Shown piece after piece: positions 12,404 to 18,311 of a stretch of 18,311 bases of DNA (its first letter is position 1; each line of letters starts with the position of its first letter). The DNA is from JAICKM01 sp035693165 (lineage in GTDB: Bacteria; Chloroflexota; Chloroflexia; QHBQ01; JAICKM01), in the NCBI GenBank assembly GCA_035693165.1, contig DASSGZ010000089.1, positions 1 through 18,311 of the forward strand. The letters are read 5' to 3'. The position numbers and the translations under genes are program-made. The notes under the pieces were generated by a model. It was not told the DNA's origin, did no database searches, and worked only from the letters and a program-made list of their open reading frames with translations.

Positions 12404-13531
12404 ATGAACACCGACACGCAACAAAGCAGGGTGATCGAGACGCCGCCGGAGACGCCGGTCGCGCCGGTGGCGCCTGCCCCGGTGGTGGCGCCCGCCGCAG
12501 CAGCGGCGACCCCGGCCCCGGTCGTGTTGCCCCGCCCCGCCTCGCCCATCGGGCCGCACGGCGAGGGGCTGTCGGTGGTTATCCCGGCCTACAACGAAGG
12601 CGACTCCATCGGCGTGATCCTGGGCAAGATCCGGCAGTTGAAGCCCGCGGCGGAAGTGATCGTGGTCGACGACGGGTCGAGCGACAACACCGCCCCGGCG
12701 GCGGCGAGCCACGGCGTGCGCGTGGTGCGCCATCCGTACAATAAGGGCAACGGCGCGGCGGTCAAGACCGGCATCCGCGCGGCGCACGGCGAGGTGGTGT
12801 TGCTGATCGACGCCGACGGGCAGCACCAGCCGGAGGACATCGAGCGCGTGCTGGCCGGCATCGGCGAGTACGACCTGGTGGTGGGCGCGCGCACCCAGGG
12901 CGCGGCGCGGGGCCTGGTGCGCGACGTGGGCAACGCCTTCTTCAACCAGCTCGCCTCCTACATGGTGGGCCGGCCCATCCCCGACCTGACCTCGGGCTTC
13001 CGGGCCATGCGTCGCCCGCTGATCCTGGAGTTCATCCACCTGCTGCCCAACGGCTATTCCTACCCCACCACCAGCACGCTGTCGTTCATGAAAGCCGGCT
13101 ACAACGTCCAGTTCGTGCCGATCCGCGCGCGCAAAGCCTCCGGCAAGAGCCAGATCAAGGTAATCAAGGACGGCACGAAGTTCGTGGTGATCATCTTCCG
13201 CATCATCACCCTGTTCAATCCCATGCGCGTCTTCTTGCCGCTCAGCCTGGTGCTCTTCCTGCCGGGGCTGGCGTATGGTCTATACAACTTCGCCCTGGCC
13301 GCCGACCACCGCATCCCCAACGGCGCCGTCATTTTGATCATGACGAGCATCCTCGTGTTCCTGTTCGGGCTGATTTCGGAACAGATCGCCGCGATGCGCT
13401 TCGAGAACACGCAGCGCATGCCGGATGCGGGGTTCCACCCGAGCGGCGGGGGCAACTTCGAGTGGCCCACCGAGGGCACACCCGCACCGCCCCCCGCGGC
13501 CCGGCCCGAAACGCCTCCTGATGAACGCTGA
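12404..13531 (+). CDS. Family 2 glycosyltransferase with C-terminal membrane helices (polyprenyl-phosphate sugar transferase-like)
   Basis: The product has 375 residues. A Pro/Ala/Val low-complexity N-terminus (to about 50) precedes a GT-A domain: LSVVIPAYNEGDSIG, VVDDGSSD (88-95), LIDADGQHQPED with DAD at 136-138, and DLTSGFRAMRR (194-204). Two hydrophobic helices follow (about 276-297 and 306-328), as in DPM-type and GtrB-like enzymes, then a Pro-rich tail. It probably transfers a sugar to polyprenyl phosphate at the inner face of the membrane. AGGAGG (12397-12402) is only one base from the ATG, so either a weaker upstream AGGGA is used or the in-frame GTG at 12431 is the start. The gene begins 32 bases after the REP-like array and overlaps the flippase gene by 11 bases. 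Confidence 0.87.
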   Translation: MNTDTQQSRVIETPPETPVAPVAPAPVVAPAAAAATPAPVVLPRPASPIGPHGEGLSVVIPAYNEGDSIGVILGKIRQLKPAAEVIVVDDGSSDNTAPAAASHGVRVVRHPYNKGNGAAVKTGIRAAHGEVVLLIDADGQHQPEDIERVLAGIGEYDLVVGARTQGAARGLVRDVGNAFFNQLASYMVGRPIPDLTSGFRAMRRPLILEFIHLLPNGYSYPTTSTLSFMKAGYNVQFVPIRARKASGKSQIKVIKDGTKFVVIIFRIITLFNPMRVFLPLSLVLFLPGLAYGLYNFALAADHRIPNGAVILIMTSILVFLFGLISEQIAAMRFENTQRMPDAGFHPSGGGNFEWPTEGTPAPPPAARPETPPDER

Positions 13532-14462
13532 ACGATCCCGGCGCGCCTGGCTGCTGCGTATCGGCGGCACGCTGCTGTTCCTGGCCCTGATCGCGTTTCT
13601 CGTCTGGAGCGGGCAACTCAAACCGATTGAGATCATCCACGTCCTGGCCGGGGCCGACCTGCCACTGGTGCTGCTGGCGGTCGTCATCTACTTCCCGTTC
13701 GTGCTGATCAAGTCGGAGCGCTGGCGGCTGCTGGCTGCGCGGTTGGGCGTGCCTATGACCGCGGGCGAGGCGTGGCGGCTCTACGCCGTCGGCCTGGGGG
13801 CAGGTGCCTTCACGCCGGGGCAGGCGGGCGACCTGGTCAAGGCCTGGGCGCTGCAAAGCCGCGGGCAGCGGCTGGGCGCGGCGGTCGCCAGCAGCATCCT
13901 CGACCGGCTGTTCGACCTGGCCGGGCTGGCGGTGCTGGCCGCGCTGGGCATCGCCGTGTTTGGCCGCGAGTTCACGGGCGGGTGGGGCGCCGCCGTGGCG
14001 CTGCTCGGCCTGGGCGCCGTGGGCGCAGTGGTCGTCTTCGCCCGCCGCGATCTGCTGCTGCGGCTGGTCATGCGCCGCGCGCCCGCCGATGCGCCCCCAG
14101 CTACGCTCGACACGCGCAGTATGCTGCTGGCGGGTGGCTGGACGGTGCTCAGTTTTGTCGTCAGCACCCTGCGCGTCTGGCTGCTGGGCGTCGCCATCGG
14201 GCTGACGCTGGACCCGGCCACGGTCGGCGGCCTGGTCGGGCTGACCACCGTGGCGGCGCTCATCCCGATCAGCGTCAGCGGGGTCGGCACCCGCGACGCG
14301 ATGATGGTGGTGTTATTAAGCCGGCTGCAACAGCCGGCGGCGGCGGCCGTCGCCTTCTCAACCCTGATCCTGGGGTTGAACGTGGCGAACGCCGTCTTTG
14401 GCTACGCGGTCTGGTGGGTGGAGGCGCGGACCGGCCACCCCATTCCGCAGGAGGCACCGTAA
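13521..14462 (+). CDS. Flippase-like integral membrane protein (LPG_synthase_TM/AglD family)
   Basis: The 313-residue protein is dominated by about eight hydrophobic helices. Family features include KSERWRLLAARLGVPMTAGEAWRLYAVG, the GAFTPGQAGDLVKAWAL motif (GAFTPGxxGD...K is characteristic of this family), a SSILDRLFDLAGL segment, and IPISVSGVGTRDAMMV near the C-terminus. Members act in or near lipid-linked sugar pathways (AglD-type) or as the membrane part of lysyl-phosphatidylglycerol synthases; the soluble synthase domain is absent here. The ATG lies within the last codons of the glycosyltransferase (11-base overlap), so translation is coupled, and the TAA overlaps the next ATG. In this context it probably moves or helps use the polyprenyl-linked sugar made by its neighbour; this is inference. 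Confidence 0.83.
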   Translation: MNAERSRRAWLLRIGGTLLFLALIAFLVWSGQLKPIEIIHVLAGADLPLVLLAVVIYFPFVLIKSERWRLLAARLGVPMTAGEAWRLYAVGLGAGAFTPGQAGDLVKAWALQSRGQRLGAAVASSILDRLFDLAGLAVLAALGIAVFGREFTGGWGAAVALLGLGAVGAVVVFARRDLLLRLVMRRAPADAPPATLDTRSMLLAGGWTVLSFVVSTLRVWLLGVAIGLTLDPATVGGLVGLTTVAALIPISVSGVGTRDAMMVVLLSRLQQPAAAAVAFSTLILGLNVANAVFGYAVWWVEARTGHPIPQEAP

Positions 14463-16339
14463 TGAACTTGCACCTGGATCCCTGCACGCTCACCGCCCTG
14501 CTGGCGACCCTCGGGGCGCTGGTCCTGGTGGGCGTAGGCGCGGGACTCCTGGGCGCCGGGGTGTTGAGCCGGGTTCCCGCGTGGACCGGCCCGGCATCGG
14601 GTCCGCCGGCAAACCATAATCTATTGATCATCATCGGCGGCGCCGTCGCCGTGCTGGCCGCGGGCGGCCTCGGCTACCTGGCGGAGAATAGCTGCGCTCT
14701 GGTCTCCACGCAGTGCAACCAGGCGCTGAGCGGATCGGCCCTCAACCTGATCGCCAATCCCGCGTTCGCCGCCGGGCGCGACAAAACAAGCCCGCTCGAT
14801 AGCTGGCAGGTGCAGGGCACGCTGGGCACGGACGCGCCGCCGGGCTGGATCGCGCCCGCGCCGAACACCGATATCGACTCGGCGCGCATCTGGGTGCGGC
14901 CCGGCGCGCACTATTGCTTCGCCGTCGATATGGCCGGGGCGGGCCAGGGCCAGGTGGTCGTGGCCTGGGACGACATCCACCTGGACGAGTTGGACACCAC
15001 CGTCGTGCCGCCGCCGGGCGTGGGTCGCGATCTGCGCGGCGAGGTCGTGGCGCCGGAGGGCGCGGCCTACGCGCGCTTCCGCCTGCACACCATCGACGGG
15101 GCGCCCCGCTACCATGCGCCGGTGCTGGCCGAGGGTGGGGTGCGCCTGGAGCAGTGGCCCAATGGCGCCGCCGCCGCGCTCGCCTTCTCGTTCGACTGGG
15201 AAAGCACCATGGGCAGCCCGATCCACTCACGCACCGAGCACGACCTGGCCTACGCCCGCCAGCGCGGGCGCAACATGCGCCAGGGCGCCGACATCCTGCT
15301 CGACTATTTCCAGCAGAACAAGATCCAGGCGACCTTCTACGCCAACGGCTACAATCTGCTCGACGGCAACACGGCGCGCGAGAAGTTTGCCGGCGATCCG
15401 ACCTACAAATATGGCGCGAGCCAGGGCTGGCACACCACCTGGTGGATCACCAACACCTGGTACAGCGACGACCCCTACGGCACGGTGCAAAGTGACCCCG
15501 ACTGGTATTTCGGCGACCAGGCCGACCGGCTGGTGGCGGCGGGCCAGGAGATCGGCAACCACACCTTCGGCCACATTTATGGCCGGGCCACCAAGCGCTC
15601 CCAGTTGCAGGCCGATCTGGACTCCTGGTCGGCGGCGGCGGAGGCGCGCAAGCTGCCGCCGGTCCATGCCTTCGCCTTCCCCTTCCGCTCGTCGAACGAC
15701 CTGGTGCCCGGCTTCTACGACATCCTGGCCGCGCACGGCATCGACTCGGTAACGCGCCTCTTCCTGCCCGACTTGAAAGACCGCTACGTGCTCTACGGGT
15801 CGCCGGTCTACACGGCGGGGCTGATGACCGTAGTGCCCGACTGGCTGCTGGGCGCGGAAGGCCCTGACCTCAGCGACGGCGGCACCGCCGAGGTGAACGG
15901 CATCGCCGAGGCCCAGGCGGTCCTCGCCGAGAACATCACCCGGCGCGGCTTCACATCCTTCTGGACGCACCCGGAGCAACTCGTTAACGCCGATGTCCGC
16001 GATAGCTGGCGCGAAACCATCGCTGCCGCTGCCGCCGCCCGCGACAAAGGCGACCTCTGGATCGCCCCTGTCACGACGATCACGCACTACTGGCGCGACC
16101 TGGCCCAGGTCAGCGTGACCAGCAGCACGAACGGCGACAGGCTGAGCATCGCCGTATCGAGCAAGGCCGCTGAGCCGCTGGAAGGCGTGACGCTGACCCT
16201 GCCCCGCCCGGCGGCGGAGGTCCGCATCAGCGGCACGGTCGTGAAGCAGCAGCGCCCCACGCAGATCATCCTGCCGCGCCTCGACCCGAACGGGCAGATC
16301 CAGGTCGAAGTCACGCCGGCCGCCGAGGGAAGCCGATGA
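14462..16339 (+). CDS. Membrane-anchored NodB-type polysaccharide deacetylase, copy 1
   Basis: The product has 625 residues. Two N-terminal hydrophobic helices (about 10-35 and 53-73) anchor it, leaving the rest extracytoplasmic. A beta-rich module (about 93-230; NLIANPAFA, IWVRPGAHYC) resembles a carbohydrate-binding sandwich. The NodB-like domain follows: FSFDWES (Asp245, Glu247), QATFYANGYN (289-298), EIGNHTFGH with the metal-binding pair His367/His371, FPFRSSN (Arg409) and FWTHPEQL (His503). The usual TFDD is FDWE, with Glu in place of the second Asp, and an unusual Trp/Tyr-rich insertion lies at about 300-350 (TTWWITNTWYSDDPYG). A beta-sandwich-like tail ends the protein. AGGAGG (14449-14454) is seven bases from the ATG, which overlaps the flippase stop (TAATG). 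It probably removes acetyl groups from a surface glycan. Confidence 0.85.
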   Translation: MNLHLDPCTLTALLATLGALVLVGVGAGLLGAGVLSRVPAWTGPASGPPANHNLLIIIGGAVAVLAAGGLGYLAENSCALVSTQCNQALSGSALNLIANPAFAAGRDKTSPLDSWQVQGTLGTDAPPGWIAPAPNTDIDSARIWVRPGAHYCFAVDMAGAGQGQVVVAWDDIHLDELDTTVVPPPGVGRDLRGEVVAPEGAAYARFRLHTIDGAPRYHAPVLAEGGVRLEQWPNGAAAALAFSFDWESTMGSPIHSRTEHDLAYARQRGRNMRQGADILLDYFQQNKIQATFYANGYNLLDGNTAREKFAGDPTYKYGASQGWHTTWWITNTWYSDDPYGTVQSDPDWYFGDQADRLVAAGQEIGNHTFGHIYGRATKRSQLQADLDSWSAAAEARKLPPVHAFAFPFRSSNDLVPGFYDILAAHGIDSVTRLFLPDLKDRYVLYGSPVYTAGLMTVVPDWLLGAEGPDLSDGGTAEVNGIAEAQAVLAENITRRGFTSFWTHPEQLVNADVRDSWRETIAAAAAARDKGDLWIAPVTTITHYWRDLAQVSVTSSTNGDRLSIAVSSKAAEPLEGVTLTLPRPAAEVRISGTVVKQQRPTQIILPRLDPNGQIQVEVTPAAEGSR

Positions 16340-18159
16340 TCCAGGCCGCCTCGATCACGCTGGCGCTCATGGCCGCTGTGGGTGGGCTGATCCTGGGCGG
16401 CGGGTTAAGCGCGGCGCTGCTGCTGGGGCTGCGGCGGCGCGGTGCGCGCCTGAACGGGCGGCGCGCCGGGATCCTCGCCGGGCTGGGCGCGCTGGTGGTG
16501 GCGCTGATCGCCGGCTGGGGCGGGCTGGTTTTCGGCGGCGACGCACCCATCCCCGCCGCGTGCCAGGGTGTGCAGGCGCAGGGGCGCACCAATCTCATCG
16601 CTAACCCGGCCTTCGCGCCGGGGCCGGACGGCGCCCCGGCCAGTTGGACGATCACCAGCACGCTGGCGAACGGCGCGCCCGCCGGGTGGGCCGGTCCGGC
16701 GGCGGGCAGCGACCTGATGGCCGCGCGCATCCGCGTGCGCCCCGGCGCGCATTACTGCTATGATGTCGCCACCGGCGGCAGCGGCCACGCCCAGGTGCTG
16801 CTGTCGTGGGAACAGGCCAGCCTGGTGAAGGGGAACGGCTACAGCGCCCTGCCGCCGCAGAGCGCCGGACGCCCGTTGCGCGGCGAGTTCGCCGCCCCGG
16901 CGGGCACGACCTATGTGCTGCTGCGGCTGCGGGCCGTGGACGGCGCGCCGATCTTCCACGCACCCGCGCTGGCAGAGGCGGGCGCGCGGGTGGAGACCTG
17001 GCCCGACGGCGCGGCGGGCGCGTTCACCTTCTCCTTCGACTGGGAGAGCGCCATGGGCGGCCTGATCCACTCGCAGAGCCAGCACGACGTGGCCTACGCG
17101 ACCGAGCGCGGCCTGCGCATGCGCCAGGGCGCCGACATCCTGCTCGACCTGTTCGAGAAAAACCACATCCAGGCCACGTTCTACGCGACCGGCTACAATC
17201 TGCTCGACGGCAACACCGAGCACCGCACGTTCGCCGGCGACCCGACCTATAAGTGGGCCAAAGACCAGGGCTGGAACACCACCTGGTGGCTGACCAACAC
17301 CTGGTACAGCGACGACCCCTACGGTACCGTGCAGAGCGACCCGGCCTGGTATTTCGGCGACCAGACCGACCGGCTGGCGGCGGCCGGCCAGGAGATCGGC
17401 AGCCACACCTTCGGCCACCTCTACGTGCGCGGCCTCAAGCCCGCGCAGTTGAGCGCCGATATGGACGAGTGGGTCAAGGCCGCCGCCGCGCGCGGGCTGC
17501 CGCCGGTGCGCTCGTTCGCCTTCCCCTGGCGCGCCTCCAACAGCGTCGGCGCCGCCTTCTATAAGGTGCTGGCGGACCACGGTATCGACTCGGTCACGCG
17601 TATCTATGACCCCAACCTGATCGACCGCTACGTGATCAGCGCCGAACCCACCTACAGCCCGACGCTGATCATGCCCGATTTCGAGCTGGGTCCATCCGGT
17701 CCCAATACGACGGAGGGCAGCACGGTCAAGTTGCTGGGCGCCGTGGAAGCGCGCAACGTGCTGACCGAGACCATCGCCCGCCGGGGCGTGACCTCGTTCT
17801 GGACGCACCCCGAGCAACTCACTAACCCGGAGGTGCTGGCCGCCTGGGAGGATGCCATCCCGGCTGCCGCCGCCGCCCGCGATAAGGGCGACCTCTGGAT
17901 CGCCTCGGTCAGCCGCATCGTGGACCGCTGGCGCGATACGGCGCTGGTCGACGCGACCACCACGGCGGGCACCGACGGGCGGTTGCAGATCACCGTCACC
18001 AGCCACGCCAAAACCCCGCTGGACGGCGTGACGCTGACCCTGCCCCACCCCGTCACGGAAGCGCGCATCGACGGCGCCGTGGCCGCGCAGCGCCGCCCCG
18101 AACAGGTCGTCATCCCCCACCTCGCGCCGGGCACACCGGTGCGGATCGACGCGCGATGA
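16336..18159 (+). CDS. Membrane-anchored NodB-type polysaccharide deacetylase, copy 2 (tandem paralogue)
   Basis: The 607-residue protein repeats the architecture of its upstream neighbour: two N-terminal helices (about 5-32 and 45-67) with an Arg-rich cytoplasmic loop between them (RRRGARLNGRR), a carbohydrate-binding-like module (NLIANPAFA, RVRPGAHYC), a NodB-like domain and a beta tail. Motif residues match copy 1: FSFDWES (Asp235, Glu237), EIGSHTFGH (His357/His361), FPWRASN (Arg399), FWTHPEQL (His491), and the Trp/Tyr-rich insertion is almost identical. The N-terminal helices are much less similar than the catalytic core. The ATG overlaps the previous stop as ATGA, so production is coupled. 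The pair looks like an old duplication kept in operon, perhaps acting as a heterodimer or on two sites of one glycan. Confidence 0.85.
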   Translation: MIQAASITLALMAAVGGLILGGGLSAALLLGLRRRGARLNGRRAGILAGLGALVVALIAGWGGLVFGGDAPIPAACQGVQAQGRTNLIANPAFAPGPDGAPASWTITSTLANGAPAGWAGPAAGSDLMAARIRVRPGAHYCYDVATGGSGHAQVLLSWEQASLVKGNGYSALPPQSAGRPLRGEFAAPAGTTYVLLRLRAVDGAPIFHAPALAEAGARVETWPDGAAGAFTFSFDWESAMGGLIHSQSQHDVAYATERGLRMRQGADILLDLFEKNHIQATFYATGYNLLDGNTEHRTFAGDPTYKWAKDQGWNTTWWLTNTWYSDDPYGTVQSDPAWYFGDQTDRLAAAGQEIGSHTFGHLYVRGLKPAQLSADMDEWVKAAAARGLPPVRSFAFPWRASNSVGAAFYKVLADHGIDSVTRIYDPNLIDRYVISAEPTYSPTLIMPDFELGPSGPNTTEGSTVKLLGAVEARNVLTETIARRGVTSFWTHPEQLTNPEVLAAWEDAIPAAAAARDKGDLWIASVSRIVDRWRDTALVDATTTAGTDGRLQITVTSHAKTPLDGVTLTLPHPVTEARIDGAVAAQRRPEQVVIPHLAPGTPVRIDAR

Positions 18160-18311
18160 TCGCCCGCCTCCGCCTGCCGGTCGCCCTGGCCCTGCTGCTG
18201 GCGCTCGTCGCGGGCGGCGCGGTGTTTGCGGTCTACCGCCTCGCCCCGCCCGCCTGGACGGTCGAGATCGGCGGCCCGCTGAGCGGCGCGCTGCTGGACT
18301 CCGGTTTCTAC
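18156..18311 (+). CDS. N-terminal fragment of a membrane or secreted protein (3' end outside window)
   Basis: The ATG overlaps the preceding stop as ATGA, continuing the coupled operon. The 52 codons present encode two basic Arg residues (MIARLR), a strong hydrophobic helix (about 7-29) and then APPAWTVEIGGPLSGALLDSGFY. The helix could be a signal anchor or the first span of a polytopic protein. The WTVEIGGP...SGFY segment resembles a beta-strand motif seen after the first helix in large multi-span glycan proteins of Chloroflexota, but too little is visible to name a family. Position suggests a role in the same surface-glycan pathway. Confidence 0.7.
   Translation, partial: MIARLRLPVALALLLALVAGGAVFAVYRLAPPAWTVEIGGPLSGALLDSGFY

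Noticed and set aside
13772..14461. Upstream extension of the first deacetylase frame
   Set aside because: The frame is open but runs through the flippase gene; the AGGAGG and TAATG overlap place the start at 14462.
16405..18120. 571-codon open frame on the minus strand
   Set aside because: It lies wholly inside the second deacetylase gene, has His/Gly/Arg-rich low-complexity translation and no family motif; an antisense artefact of GC-rich codons.

Overview
The window is about 18 kb of GC-rich bacterial chromosome, densely coded. The gene repertoire suggests a member of the Chloroflexota: a secreted protein with a C-terminal CKNGGW...NQGDC motif, a HicB-like/DinB fusion, a GH63-type glycosidase, and surface-glycan genes with large membrane-anchored deacetylases. 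This placement is inferred from protein style, since no rRNA or other phylogenetic marker is present. There are no tRNA genes, transposase genes or CRISPR arrays.

Region 1 (1-3.0 kb): the C-terminal tail of an acidic protein, then a small zincin-type metallopeptidase that appears to start at ATC. A 606-bp gap with an AT-rich island and a good sigma70 promoter leads, through a roughly 300-nt leader, to a secreted protein. A strong hairpin follows. Region 2 (2.3-6.05 kb): a leftward pair (GH63-like glycosidase, then a HicB-like/DinB fusion) lies divergent from a rightward S41 lipoprotein protease that has a near-consensus promoter. The glycosidase looks rearranged: a motif block normally found near the N-terminus sits near its C-terminus.

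Region 3 (6.05-9.05 kb): an intergenic repeat patch, an M24 metallopeptidase, and a leftward MarR-GNAT fusion gene. That gene has its own terminator and a promoter whose -10 box lies inside a perfect operator palindrome. Region 4 (9.05-12.1 kb): a sigma70 promoter drives a three-gene unit of family 2 glycosyltransferase, SDR nucleotide-sugar enzyme and DegT-type aminotransferase. The SDR has Asn at the usual catalytic Tyr position.

Region 5 (12.1-18.3 kb): a second repeat patch (two 31-bp copies of one repeat and three 41-bp tandem units of a REP-like palindrome) precedes a tightly coupled operon. It encodes a second glycosyltransferase with C-terminal membrane helices, a flippase-like membrane protein of the LPG_synthase_TM/AglD family, two tandem paralogous membrane-anchored NodB-type deacetylases, and the start of another membrane protein cut by the window end. 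Junctions overlap (11 bp, TAATG, ATGA, ATGA). Regions 4 and 5 together read as a surface glycan or glycolipid locus: an amino sugar is built on a nucleotide, sugars pass to a polyprenyl carrier, and the product is moved across the membrane and trimmed outside. The genes and families are read from sequence; the pathway order and product are inference.
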